Part shown: positions 26,176-34,988 of the stretch, one piece after another
Position numbering within the stretch: position 1 is the first letter of the stretch
Layout of the letters: each line of letters opens with the position of its first letter
Source: Polynucleobacter rarus
Lineage (GTDB): Bacteria; Pseudomonadota; Gammaproteobacteria; Burkholderiales; Burkholderiaceae
Assembly (NCBI RefSeq): GCF_003072505.1
Contig: NZ_NTGB01000001.1
Coordinates: 2,033,955-2,097,954 of the forward strand
Direction of reading: 5' to 3'
DNA length: 64,000 nt
The notes under the pieces: generated by a model
What the model was told of the DNA's origin: nothing
Database searches by the model: none
Seen by the model: only the letters and a program-made list of their open reading frames with translations
Translations under genes and position numbers: made by a program

Positions 26176-26922
26176 ATGGAAAATTCCAAACGTCCTGTAC
26201 TGTATAAAAATGTTTCGAAAGACTTACTTTCAAAAATACAGTCAGGTGTTTGGGCGGTAGGAGACAATCTACCCTCTGAAGCGCAGTTATGTGAAATGCT
26301 CAAGGTTAGTCGGCAGACAATCCGTCATGCCTTACAACACCTTTCTGAAGCTGGCTATATCCATCGGCGACAAGGTGCTGCGACAAGAGTAATTTCAACC
26401 TCATCACCTAGAAAATTTAGTCAAAGCTTCAATTCTCTTGGCGAAATTTTAAACTATCCGCGTAATACCTACCGTAAGAATCACATTGAAGAATATGTTG
26501 AATGTGATGTGCAATTACAAAAATTATTGGACGCCCCCATCGGCTCAGCTTGGTATCACATTGGAGCAGTTCGACTAGAAGAAGATTCTGATTTACGATT
26601 AGCATGGACTGATATATATATACTTCAACAATTTGCCAAATTGACCCAAAACAAAAACCACGGTCAACATATGGTTTACGCCCAAATTGAAGAGGAATAT
26701 GGGGTTAGCATGGCTAAAGCGGATGTAGAAATTTATGCCTCGACATTTACTAAGCAACCTGCTGACTTATTAGGTGTAGAAGTCGGATCGCCTTGCTTAG
26801 TTGTCGTCAGAAAGTATTATGATAAAGATGGTCAACCATTTGAAGTATCAGTAACACAGCATCCTGAACATCGATATACGTTTAAGATGAGTCTGAGAAG
26901 TTCCAATCTGGAAAATAACTAA
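26176..26922 (+). CDS. GntR-family transcriptional regulator, HutC/UTRA subfamily
   Basis: 248 residues. N-terminal winged HTH (~8-75) with 'GVWAVGDNLPSEAQL' and 'LKVSRQTIRHALQHLSEAGYIHRRQG' in order, and a C-terminal UTRA effector domain (~100-245) ending 'CLVVVRKYYDKDGQPFEVSVTQHP'. UTRA regulators sense small acids or sugars. It lies between the lactonase and the dehydratase operon, and the two CTTGT-N4-ACAAG sites at 25053 and 25181 fit its subfamily, so it probably represses both divergent arms until an intermediate appears. Confidence 0.9.
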   Translation: MENSKRPVLYKNVSKDLLSKIQSGVWAVGDNLPSEAQLCEMLKVSRQTIRHALQHLSEAGYIHRRQGAATRVISTSSPRKFSQSFNSLGEILNYPRNTYRKNHIEEYVECDVQLQKLLDAPIGSAWYHIGAVRLEEDSDLRLAWTDIYILQQFAKLTQNKNHGQHMVYAQIEEEYGVSMAKADVEIYASTFTKQPADLLGVEVGSPCLVVVRKYYDKDGQPFEVSVTQHPEHRYTFKMSLRSSNLENN

Positions 26923-26947
26923 TTAAACAAAAACCTGGAGATACTTT

Positions 26948-28081
26948 ATGTCAATCATTGAGTCTGTAGAAGTCATTAATGTAGCTATCCCCCTTGATAA
27001 GGTAACTTCTTTCTCAACCAGAACAGTTTCTGAGAGACATTATTGCTTAGTTAAAGTCAGAAATAAAGAAGGTCTCGAGGGCATTGGGTTTTGCTATGTC
27101 GGCAGTGGTGCTGGCTCAATAGCGCGGGTTGCGGTAGAAGAACTATTGGCTCCCAAATTAATTGGTCAAAATAGTCATCGCTCTGAAGGACTTTGGCAGG
27201 AAATGTACGCAGAGGCAATTCTGCAGGGACGCTCAGGCTCAGTTATGCGTGGCATATCTATTTTGGATAATGCTTTATGGGATCTCAATGCTCAAGCAGC
27301 AAAACTACCACTACATGAATACCTAGGTGCCGTTACCTTAGACAAGGTTCCTGCCTACGCAAGTGGCGGCTATTATGTCGATGGAAAAACGCCGAGTCAC
27401 CTTGCCAAAGAAATGGAGAATTATGTTTCTCTTGGCTTTAAAGCAGTCAAGATGAAAACAGGTCGCTTGTCGCCTGCCGAAGAAGAAGAGCGTTTAGCAG
27501 CAGTGCGAGACGCCGTCGGTGAAGATATTTTAGTCACGATGGATGCTAATAATGCTTGGGCAGATTTACCTACTGCCATGGAATATATTAAACGCTTTGA
27601 AGAGTACAACCCTTATTGGATTGAAGAGCCCTTCTCACCAGATGCGATTGATTTACATGCAAGACTGGCCGCTAGAACTTCGATTACGGTTGCTACCGGA
27701 GAAATTGAAGTAGGTCGTTGGCGTTTTCGGGAACTGATTGAAGCGGGTGGCTGTGAAATACTACAAACGGACGCAGCAGTTTGTGGCGGTATTAGTGAAT
27801 GGCGCAGAATTGCGGCTTACGCTAGCGCCAAAGGAATTACAGTGAGTCCTCACTGGTTTCACGACTTGCATGCCCCCCTCGTGGCAGCCACACCGAATGC
27901 ACGATTTGTAGAATACTTTACGGACGACCAAGTTCTCAACTTCAGACGCCTCATCAATCGTCAATTAGACTTTAAAAATGGTGATTTAATGCTGCATCAA
28001 TCCCCAGGTTTAGGCTTTCATTTTGATGAAGCAGAAATCAAAAAATATAGTAACGGACAAACATGGAGAACAATTAAATGA
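26948..28081 (+). CDS. Enolase-superfamily acid-sugar dehydratase/racemase (mandelate racemase subgroup)
   Basis: 377 residues. KMK (K168/K170) on one face, metal ligands D199 (VTMDANNAW), E226/E227 (WIEEP) and E252 (TGEIEV), and the His-Asp dyad D275 (LQTDAAVCGG) and H302 (SPHWFHD), 27 residues apart as in mandelate racemase. This marks the MR subgroup, most members of which dehydrate acid sugars. AACCTGGAG precedes the ATG. Overlaps the next gene by 4 bp. Substrate unknown; the neighbouring lactonase suggests an aldonate or similar acid. Confidence 0.87.
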   Translation: MSIIESVEVINVAIPLDKVTSFSTRTVSERHYCLVKVRNKEGLEGIGFCYVGSGAGSIARVAVEELLAPKLIGQNSHRSEGLWQEMYAEAILQGRSGSVMRGISILDNALWDLNAQAAKLPLHEYLGAVTLDKVPAYASGGYYVDGKTPSHLAKEMENYVSLGFKAVKMKTGRLSPAEEEERLAAVRDAVGEDILVTMDANNAWADLPTAMEYIKRFEEYNPYWIEEPFSPDAIDLHARLAARTSITVATGEIEVGRWRFRELIEAGGCEILQTDAAVCGGISEWRRIAAYASAKGITVSPHWFHDLHAPLVAATPNARFVEYFTDDQVLNFRRLINRQLDFKNGDLMLHQSPGLGFHFDEAEIKKYSNGQTWRTIK

Positions 28082-29133
28082 GTCACATCATTACAGCGCA
28101 GCAAGCAGAGGAATTCATCACACGCGTCTATGTAGGACTAGGTATGCCTAGTGCAGACGCCAAAATCATTGCTGAATTAATGGTCACAGCCGATTTATCC
28201 GGTGCAGATGGACACGGTATTTTTAGATTACCACAATATTCAAAACGCATTGTCGAAGGCGGAATTAATTTACATCCACAAATGAAGTTATTAAAGGATG
28301 CACCGTCCATCGCACTATTACATGGCGATAACGCCATGGGTCACCTCATCATGCATCGTTGTACTGAACTCGCCATCGAAAAAGCCAAGAAAAATGGTAT
28401 TGGTTGGGTCGGTTGCTGCTATGGTAACCATGCCGGTGCTGGTTCCATGTACACCAATTTAGTTGCAGAGGCTGGTTTAGTAGGCATGTATTTAGCAGTT
28501 GGTAGTGCTAATCACATGGCACCTTGGGGTGGGATTGATATGTTACTTTCAACCAACCCAATTGCTATTTCGGTACCAATGGGTGCAGGCAAACCCCCTG
28601 TACTGCTAGACATGGCAACCACTGTTGCGGCATATGGCAAAGTAAAAATGAAAGCCCAACAAGGTGAAGAAATGCCAGTGGGCTGGATGATTGATAAACA
28701 AGGTCAACCTCTCACGGATCCAAACCGCTCTCATGAAGGAATGTTAGTTCCGATTGGTGAATATAAGGGTTATGGTTTGTCCCTCATGATTGCCCTTCTC
28801 GCCGGTTGTATGAACGGCGCAGCGGTAGGTTCTGAATTAGTTGACTTTAACGCGGACTCCAAAGCGGTCACGAATACTGGACAGACAATCATAGCAATCA
28901 ACCCAGACTTTTTAGGTGGCACAGAACATTTGATTAGTGATGCAAATCGTCTAGTCGGAGAAATCAAGGATTCGAAAAAGCTGCCTGGTGTTACAGAAAT
29001 TCGGGTACCAGGCGACGGCATTGCTAAATCAAAAGCAAAACGCACAGTAGAGGGTATTCCGATTCCGGATAACCTTTTTACTGCTTTACAAGCAACGGCT
29101 AAGCTTGCTGGTGTTGCTCCTCTTGAAGAATAA
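28078..29133 (+). CDS. Ldh2/malate dehydrogenase-family NAD(P) oxidoreductase
   Basis: 351 residues of the type 2 malate/L-lactate/ureidoglycolate dehydrogenase fold: 'ADLSGADGHGIFRLPQY' (catalytic His in the DGHG context), 'GWVGCCYGNHAGAG', 'LLSTNPIAISVPMG', 'VLLDMATTVAAYGKV' and 'GEYKGYGLSLMIALLAG'. It oxidises a 2-hydroxyacid to the 2-oxoacid. Coupled to the dehydratase by an ATGA overlap and followed after 2 bp by a Bug gene. Confidence 0.87.
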   Translation: MSHIITAQQAEEFITRVYVGLGMPSADAKIIAELMVTADLSGADGHGIFRLPQYSKRIVEGGINLHPQMKLLKDAPSIALLHGDNAMGHLIMHRCTELAIEKAKKNGIGWVGCCYGNHAGAGSMYTNLVAEAGLVGMYLAVGSANHMAPWGGIDMLLSTNPIAISVPMGAGKPPVLLDMATTVAAYGKVKMKAQQGEEMPVGWMIDKQGQPLTDPNRSHEGMLVPIGEYKGYGLSLMIALLAGCMNGAAVGSELVDFNADSKAVTNTGQTIIAINPDFLGGTEHLISDANRLVGEIKDSKKLPGVTEIRVPGDGIAKSKAKRTVEGIPIPDNLFTALQATAKLAGVAPLEE

Positions 29134-29135
29134 AA

Positions 29136-30137
29136 ATGCAGAATAATAACCTTCGTAGCAAATCTAGCCTTTTGAAAAAATTACTCTTAGTCAATGTAGT
29201 ACTGAGTTGCATTTTTTCTGGTGCTGTGATGGCGCAATCCAATTACCCTAATCGAACTATTCAAATAACCATGCCGCTTCAGGCAGGTTCTGCAGTGGAT
29301 GTTCTGATGCGTCCATTTGCCCAGAAAATATCTGAATCACTCGGCCAACCTCTCATTATCGAAAATATTACCGGTGGTGCTGGCTTGATTGGCGCCAACA
29401 AAGTTGCCCAAGCAACACCAGACGGTTATGTCATTGGGGCCTTTAACGACAGTATCTTAAATATGGTGCCAAACCTTTATAAAAAGGTTGACTATGACCC
29501 ACTTACCAGTTTTACAGGAATTTCTCAAATAGCTGGTATTACCTTCGTGTTGGTAGCAAATCCTAATTTCAAACCCAATACGATTAAGCAACTAGTTGAA
29601 TATGCCAAAGCAAACCCTGGTAAATTGGACTATGCTTCTGGGGGTAACGGCTCACCTCAGCATATTGGCATGGAAATGTTGAGACAAATGACGGGCGCTC
29701 CCCTCGTTCATATTCCTTACAAAGGTGCAGCAGCACCGGTGACAGATGTAATGGCCGGACAAGTTCCTATAATGATTAGCGCTCTCGCCGTGGTATTACC
29801 TCACATTAAAGCTGGCAAACTCAAAGCAATTGCGATTACTAGTTCGAAAAGATCGCAACTTTTACCCGATGTACCAACCGTCGCTGAAACAGTTCCAGGG
29901 TATGAATTAATGGCTTGGGCTGCTTTAGTTGCCCCGAAAGGTACACCGAATGAAGTGGTTAATAAAATCAATGATGCGATCACGCAAGTATTAAAAGATC
30001 CAAAAGTGAAAGAACAAATCATTGCGCAAGGATTTGAACTGGTACCAACGGGTCAAGCCGCTTTTAATAAGGCAAATAAAGATGGGTTTTACCGGATGAG
30101 AAAGATTATCAAAGATGGTGGCATTAGTTTAGACTAG
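29136..30137 (+). CDS. Bug/TctC-family binding protein, first of three in tandem
   Basis: 333 residues with signal peptide (cleavage near VMAQ, ~33). Family blocks: 'YPNRTIQITMPLQAGSAVDVLMR', 'IIENITGGAGLIGANKVAQATPDGY' in order, 'ANPGKLDYASGGNGSPQH', 'APKGTPNEVVNKINDAITQVL'. The MPLQAGSAVD block differs from the usual VPFxPGGxxD and may reflect another ligand. Two bases after the Ldh2-type gene. Confidence 0.88.
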   Translation: MQNNNLRSKSSLLKKLLLVNVVLSCIFSGAVMAQSNYPNRTIQITMPLQAGSAVDVLMRPFAQKISESLGQPLIIENITGGAGLIGANKVAQATPDGYVIGAFNDSILNMVPNLYKKVDYDPLTSFTGISQIAGITFVLVANPNFKPNTIKQLVEYAKANPGKLDYASGGNGSPQHIGMEMLRQMTGAPLVHIPYKGAAAPVTDVMAGQVPIMISALAVVLPHIKAGKLKAIAITSSKRSQLLPDVPTVAETVPGYELMAWAALVAPKGTPNEVVNKINDAITQVLKDPKVKEQIIAQGFELVPTGQAAFNKANKDGFYRMRKIIKDGGISLD

Positions 30138-30188
30138 GCATGATCTAAAAATTACTTTTTAAAAACAGTTTTATTTTTCAACATAGAG

Positions 30189-31163
30189 ATGGTTATGACG
30201 AATCAATTGATGAATCGCGTATTACTAGGATTGCTGATTAGCTTAGGCATGAGTTTTCAATTACAAGCTAATGAGAACAAAACTATTCGCGCCTATGTTG
30301 GATATGTAGCAGGTAGTTCAACTGACATTGCAGCTCGAATCGTTGGGCAAGCACTCGGAGATGAACTCAAACAAAACGTCATCGTTGAAAATCGCGGCGG
30401 TGCGGCAGGCAATATTGCAGCAGATGCAACGGCAAAAAGTGCGGGGGATGGCAGCACCATCTTGGTCGCACAAAATGGACTTGCTATCAGTGTTGCTTTA
30501 AATAACAATTTGCCTTTTAACGGCACAAAAGATTTAATTCCAATTGCTGGTTTTGCTGCTACGCCCCACATCTTAGTCGTGGGAGCCAACTCCCCCTATA
30601 AAAACGTTGCAGATATTATTGCAGCGGCAAAAAAAGAACCTGGTAAGTTAACCTATGCCTCGTCAGGCATTGGTAACTCTGACCATATGGCGGGGGAAAT
30701 GTTTGGTGTTCTCTCTGGAATTAGCGCCATTCACGTCCCCTATAAAGGTGGCGCCCCCGCATCCACAGATACGATTGGTGGGCAAATTGATTATTATTTC
30801 GCCGGCATGCCAGTTGGGCTTGCGCAATATAAAGGTGGTAGGATGCGGGCTCTAGCGGTGACCAGTAAAGAACGTTTTTCAGGCGCTCCTGAAGTACCAA
30901 CCATGCTAGAGGCTGGCGTGAAAGATTATGAAATCACCTTATGGCAAGGTATCTTTATGCCAGCAGGAACGCCGATTGAAATTCAAAAGAGGATTAGTGA
31001 AGCAACCTTAAAGGTACTCGGTCAGCAGAGTGTCAAAGACAGTTTCACTAAGGCAGGTATTCAAATGGCGCCGCTGAATCAAGATGACTTTAAGAAATTA
31101 TTTTTATCGGATATTAATCGTTGGAAAGATATCGCTAAAAAATCGAATATCAAATTAAATTAA
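30189..31163 (+). CDS. Bug/TctC-family binding protein, second of three in tandem
   Basis: 324 residues; signal peptide cleaved near LQAN (~28). 'IRAYVGYVAGSSTDIAAR', 'IVENRGGAAGNIAADATAKSAGDG', 'EPGKLTYASSGIGNSDHMAG' and 'PAGTPIEIQKRISEATLKVL' in order. The first loop (YVAGSSTD) is again non-standard and different from its tandem neighbours. Same operon, 51 bp after the preceding copy. Confidence 0.88.
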   Translation: MVMTNQLMNRVLLGLLISLGMSFQLQANENKTIRAYVGYVAGSSTDIAARIVGQALGDELKQNVIVENRGGAAGNIAADATAKSAGDGSTILVAQNGLAISVALNNNLPFNGTKDLIPIAGFAATPHILVVGANSPYKNVADIIAAAKKEPGKLTYASSGIGNSDHMAGEMFGVLSGISAIHVPYKGGAPASTDTIGGQIDYYFAGMPVGLAQYKGGRMRALAVTSKERFSGAPEVPTMLEAGVKDYEITLWQGIFMPAGTPIEIQKRISEATLKVLGQQSVKDSFTKAGIQMAPLNQDDFKKLFLSDINRWKDIAKKSNIKLN

Positions 31164-31195
31164 GAATCAATTTTAATGAGTCAAAGGAGATGTAG

Positions 31196-32173
31196 ATGAA
31201 GAAAATAAGTATTTCGTGCATTCTAATAGCGTCACTGACTATTACTTCATTCTTCGCTCATGCTCAAGATGCAAAGAATTTTCCGAGCAAACCCGTCCAT
31301 TTAATCATTGGGTTTGCCGCAGGTGGAGGATCTGATTCGACAGCTAGAGTTTTGGCTCCAAAATTACAAGAAATGTTAGGTCAAACTGTCATTATCGATA
31401 ACAAGCCCGGTGCTGGTGGAAACCTTGCTAGTGACTTTTTATTGAAGCTTCCTCCTGACGGCTATAACATTGCTCTCACGACAATTGGTTCTTTAGCGAT
31501 TAATCCGCATATGCCTGGCGGGACGAACTTCAACCCTCTGAAAGACTTTACTTTCTTATCACAAGGCGTCGTGTTTCCGAATGTACTAGTGGTTAAAGCA
31601 GATTCGCCAATTAAAACTTTGAAAGATTTTGTTGAAACCGGTAAAAAATCTGGCAGCTTTATTACCTTTGGCTCATCGGGTCAAGGCAGTACCGGGCATC
31701 TTGCTGGGGAGCTTTTAAAAGTTCGTTCTGGTATGAATGGTCAACATGTGAACTACAAAGGTGGAGGTCCTGCAATGAATGACCTCCTTGGTGGCAATAT
31801 TGTGGCCATTTTTGCTAGTACGCCCACCGCAATTCCTTTTATTGAAGCTGGCAGACTTCGCGCCCTTGCGACTACGGGAGTGAAAAGAGCAGACTCTTTA
31901 CCGAATATTCCTACGATTGCAGAGCAAGGATATCCAGGGTATCAAGCACAAAATTGGTATGCCTTCATTGGCCCAGCAAAGATTCCAGCTGAGATACAGA
32001 ACAAATTGAATCAAGCAATTGTGGCAACGCTCAAAGATCCTGGTACAGCGGAAAAACTTCGAAATATCGGAGTTGAACCGGCACCATCCACCCCAAATGA
32101 ACTCGCTGAATATACCAAGTCAGAGTATGAAACTTGGGGCAAGATCATCAAGACGATTCAATGGGAAAAATAA
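31196..32173 (+). CDS. Bug/TctC-family binding protein, third of three in tandem
   Basis: 325 residues; signal peptide cleaved near AHAQ (~23). 'PSKPVHLIIGFAAGGGSDSTAR', 'IIDNKPGAGGNLASDFLLKLPPDGY', 'ITFGSSGQGSTGHLAGELL' and 'PAEIQNKLNQAIVATLKDPG'. The most canonical of the three tandem copies. AAAGGAGA ribosome site. Directly upstream of the hydro-lyase genes. Confidence 0.88.
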   Translation: MKKISISCILIASLTITSFFAHAQDAKNFPSKPVHLIIGFAAGGGSDSTARVLAPKLQEMLGQTVIIDNKPGAGGNLASDFLLKLPPDGYNIALTTIGSLAINPHMPGGTNFNPLKDFTFLSQGVVFPNVLVVKADSPIKTLKDFVETGKKSGSFITFGSSGQGSTGHLAGELLKVRSGMNGQHVNYKGGGPAMNDLLGGNIVAIFASTPTAIPFIEAGRLRALATTGVKRADSLPNIPTIAEQGYPGYQAQNWYAFIGPAKIPAEIQNKLNQAIVATLKDPGTAEKLRNIGVEPAPSTPNELAEYTKSEYETWGKIIKTIQWEK

Positions 32174-32194
32174 TTCCATAACAAAGGCTTAAAT

Positions 32195-33478
32195 ATGGGT
32201 TCCACTATTTCAGAAAAAATCTTAGCTGCACATGCAGGCGTCAGTGAAGTCAAGGCAGGACAAGTCGTGGTCTGCAATGTTGACTTTGCGATGGTGACTG
32301 ACACGCGGGCGGGCAACGCATTTCAAGTCATGAAAAAATTAGACAAGCCCGCTTTAGGCTTTGCTAAAAATACTGCCATGGTTTTAGATCACTACTCTCC
32401 CCCACCTCACGAGGAAGCAGCCCAAACCCATCAATCAATGCGCAACTTCTCAAAGCAAGCTGGTACGCATTTGTATGATATTGGTGATGGCATTTGTCAT
32501 CAAGTACTGCCAGAAGGTGGTCATTTAACAAGTGGCAATTTAATCGTTGGCACAGATACGCACTCGACGACTTACGGCGCATTTAACGCCTTTGGAACAG
32601 GGATTGAAGGTAGCGATGTTGTGGGCGTTATGACCAGTGGCAAAATCTGGTTAAGGGCTCCTCAAACAGTGAAGGTTCATCTTGATGGCCAGTTGCAGCC
32701 GGGTGTGTGGGCAAAAGATATTACTTTAACGATGTTAGGTAAATTCAAAGCCGAGGGCCTCAATTACAAAGCGATCGAATATGTTGGCACTGCTGTGAGT
32801 GCGATGGATATTGATGATCGCATGACCTTGTGTAATCATGCCGCCGAGTTAGGGGCTAAAGCTGCTATTCTTGAGGCGGATGAAAAAACGATTAATTGGT
32901 TAAATGCCCACGGGGCCAAAACACCACAACCAGTTTTTGCGGATGCGGATGCGCGCTATGAACAAGAAATCCGAATCAATGTCAGTGACCTGATACCACA
33001 AGTTGCCAGAAAACATGCCGTAGATGATATTGTCGGTGTCAACGAAATTACCCAACAAAAAATTCAATTCGCCCTCATTGGTACCTGTACGAATGGACGA
33101 CTAGATGACATTCGCCAAGCTGCTGCTATTTTAAAAGGCAAGAAACTTGCTCCTGGTGTGCGCATGATTATTACTCCAGCTTCTCGTCAAATCTATTTAG
33201 CCGCCCTTCGCGAGGGCTTGATTGAGATTTTCAGTATGGCTGGCGCGTCCTTTGAATCTGCCGGCTGTGGGACTTGTGTAGGCATTACCAACCATTTAGT
33301 ACCTGGTGATCATGAAGTGGTGATTTCGACCGCTAATCGCAATTTTAAAGGTCGACTCGTCAATCCGAATGCAGATATTTGGCTCGGCTCAGCCGCAACT
33401 GTTGCAGCCTCCGCTTTAACTGGCTATATTACTGACCCAAGAACCATTGATGGTGGGACATGGAGGGCTGTAGCGTGA
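32195..33478 (+). CDS. LeuC-like large subunit of a [4Fe-4S] hydro-lyase
   Basis: 427 residues, the size of archaeal-type LeuC/homoaconitase/dimethylmalate dehydratase large subunits and shorter than bacterial LeuC (~470). Cluster cysteines C298 (IGTCTNGR), C358 and C361 (SAGCGTC); substrate-site blocks 'GTDTHSTTYGAFNAFGTGIEGSD' in two parts. Paired with a small subunit and a lyase in a catabolic operon, so a role in leucine synthesis is unlikely; reversible hydration of an unsaturated or branched hydroxy-dicarboxylate is more likely. Confidence 0.82.
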   Translation: MGSTISEKILAAHAGVSEVKAGQVVVCNVDFAMVTDTRAGNAFQVMKKLDKPALGFAKNTAMVLDHYSPPPHEEAAQTHQSMRNFSKQAGTHLYDIGDGICHQVLPEGGHLTSGNLIVGTDTHSTTYGAFNAFGTGIEGSDVVGVMTSGKIWLRAPQTVKVHLDGQLQPGVWAKDITLTMLGKFKAEGLNYKAIEYVGTAVSAMDIDDRMTLCNHAAELGAKAAILEADEKTINWLNAHGAKTPQPVFADADARYEQEIRINVSDLIPQVARKHAVDDIVGVNEITQQKIQFALIGTCTNGRLDDIRQAAAILKGKKLAPGVRMIITPASRQIYLAALREGLIEIFSMAGASFESAGCGTCVGITNHLVPGDHEVVISTANRNFKGRLVNPNADIWLGSAATVAASALTGYITDPRTIDGGTWRAVA

Positions 33479-33981
33479 ACAACATTATTGGTCAAGCTTT
33501 CAAATTAGGGGACGATGTCAATACTGACATCAATTGTTCAAGTAAATATGCGCCAGGTAAAGATAGTCAATTTATCAGTACGATTGCTTTTGAGCAATTG
33601 AACCCTGGATTTAGTCAACGGCTAAAACAAGCTCAAGGTGGCATCATTGTGGCGGGTGAGCATTTTGGTATCAACTCCTCACGCGAACAAGCCATTGCCG
33701 TCTTACACCTCATGCAAGTTCGCTGTATCTTGGCCCCCTCTTTTGGACGCCAGTTTTTCAGAAATGCCATTAATAATGGCTTGGCCATTTTGGAATGTGA
33801 CACTAGTCAAATTTCAGATGGCGCAAATTTAAATATTGATTTACTAACTGGTTTAGTACAGGTTGAGTCCAAGCAGACAATTCAAGCAAGTCTACTACCG
33901 AAAGAAGTATTAAAAATCATTTCGATGGGTGGTCTAATTCCATTCCTCAATCAACATCCCGACTGGAATTTTCAAGCGTGA
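33475..33981 (+). CDS. LeuD-like small subunit of the hydro-lyase
   Basis: 168 residues from the GTG at 33475, giving a GTGA overlap with the large-subunit stop; an ATG at 33460 has no special support. Swivel domain with 'FKLGDDVNTDINCSSKYAPG', 'GIIVAGEHFGINSSREQAI' (the GxNFGxGSSREQA-type substrate loop, here GEHFGINSSREQA) and 'ILAPSFGRQFFRNAINNGL'. Supplies the second half of the active site. Confidence 0.82.
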   Translation: MNNIIGQAFKLGDDVNTDINCSSKYAPGKDSQFISTIAFEQLNPGFSQRLKQAQGGIIVAGEHFGINSSREQAIAVLHLMQVRCILAPSFGRQFFRNAINNGLAILECDTSQISDGANLNIDLLTGLVQVESKQTIQASLLPKEVLKIISMGGLIPFLNQHPDWNFQA

Positions 33982-34868
33982 CAAAATCTACTGCTCTACA
34001 AAAAAGACAACAATTACGCCAGTTAATCGCGCAAGACCAAACCTTAATTGCGCCAGGTATTTATGATGGTTACGGTGCTAAGTTAGTTGAAAACGCAGGG
34101 TTTGCTGCCGCTTATATGACCGGCAACGGTGTCTCAGCCTCTTTGCTTGGTCGTCCAGATATTGGGCAGGTAGATTTAACGCTCATGACAGATCACGCCA
34201 GACGCGTAGCCCACAGTATTAATGTGCCCTTAATTTGCGATGCTGACACAGGCTATGGTGGGGTATTTAATATTCAACGCACAATTGAAGAGTTTGAAGC
34301 TTCAGGAGTCAGCGCGATTCATATCGAGGATCAAATTTTCCCAAAACGCTGCGCGCAATTTGAAGGCGCTCGAAAAGTGCTAGATCGAAAGGAAGCTGTT
34401 TCGCAAATACAGGCGGCAGTAGCTAGCCGAGTCGATTCCAGTTTCATGATCATTGCGAGAACGGATTGTGCTGAGAGTTTGGGATTAGAGGAAGCAATTC
34501 TGAGGGCGAAAATTTTTATTGCTGAAGGTGCTGACGCCGTTTTTGTCGAATTAAAACCCCATCCTGATGCATTAGCAAAAATTGCCAGTGTCAAAGCAGA
34601 GGTCAATGCAACCTGTTTGTATAACCTCGATGTGGGTGGACCCATCTCCCAATTAAAAACAGCCGATATGAAAGCCTTAGGCATCGACATTGGCATTCGT
34701 CCTAGTCTGGCAAGAGGTGTATTTGGTTTTGCGATGTCACAAGCTTTAAACAGTCTAAAAGAAAATGATAATTTGCAGTCTATCCAAAATCAAATATGGA
34801 GTGGCAAAGAATACAATGCAGCGCTCGGACTTGCCGCCTTGGAAGACTGGGAAAAGAAATTCACTTAA
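33978..34868 (+). CDS. Isocitrate lyase/PEP mutase-superfamily C-C lyase
   Basis: 296 residues. 'APGIYDGYGAKLVENAGFAAAYMTG', metal-site acids in 'LICDADTGYGG' (D88, D90), 'IHIEDQIFPKRCAQFEG' with catalytic C125, and 'FMIIARTDC'. Cys in the KRC loop marks lyases (methylisocitrate or 2,3-dimethylmalate type) rather than PEP mutases, although GH after the Cys is replaced by AQ. Overlaps LeuD-like by 4 bp. By analogy with methylisocitrate and dimethylmalate pathways it probably cleaves the hydrated product to a 2-oxoacid and a smaller acid; this is inference. Confidence 0.82.
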   Translation: MTKSTALQKRQQLRQLIAQDQTLIAPGIYDGYGAKLVENAGFAAAYMTGNGVSASLLGRPDIGQVDLTLMTDHARRVAHSINVPLICDADTGYGGVFNIQRTIEEFEASGVSAIHIEDQIFPKRCAQFEGARKVLDRKEAVSQIQAAVASRVDSSFMIIARTDCAESLGLEEAILRAKIFIAEGADAVFVELKPHPDALAKIASVKAEVNATCLYNLDVGGPISQLKTADMKALGIDIGIRPSLARGVFGFAMSQALNSLKENDNLQSIQNQIWSGKEYNAALGLAALEDWEKKFT

Positions 34869-34895
34869 ATCCTCAAGGGTAAAAGTCAGTATTGA

Positions 34896-34912
34896 AGCAC
34901 CAATGTTGTGCA
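34896..34912. promoter_or_regulatory. NtrC-like binding site upstream of the nitrate operon
   Basis: AGCACCAATGTTGTGCA has exact GCAC/GTGC arms in the 17-bp frame of NtrC sites (TGCACY-N5-TGGTGCA pattern). Located ~195 bp upstream of the nrtA-like start, an enhancer distance. I could not find a convincing sigma54 -24/-12 element, so its use is uncertain. Confidence 0.45.
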
Positions 34913-34964
34913 TTTAATCTCATTAAAATTTTCAAATTTAATTCAATCTTATCAATAGCTTGAA

Positions 34965-34988
34965 TTCAAGATCAAGCTTGATCTTGAA
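34965..34988. promoter_or_regulatory. 24-bp perfect palindrome in the nitrate operon leader
   Basis: Two 12-bp arms centred on AAGCTT (arm sequence TTCAAGATCAAG) form a gapless palindrome, and a second small hairpin (AGGC/GCCT, 34994-35009) follows. It could be a regulator-binding site or, if transcribed, a strong RNA hairpin as in nitrate-responsive antitermination leaders. The 238-bp gap 34869-35106 holds no gene. Confidence 0.6.

Noticed and set aside
33460..33474. Earlier ATG start for the LeuD-like gene
   Set aside because: It would extend the overlap with the large subunit by five codons without a ribosome site; GTG at 33475 gives the GTGA overlap used throughout this region.
32195..33981. 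Leucine biosynthesis leuCD
   Set aside because: Neither leuB nor leuA is present, the large subunit is short, and the genes lie in a catabolic operon with a lyase and solute receptors.
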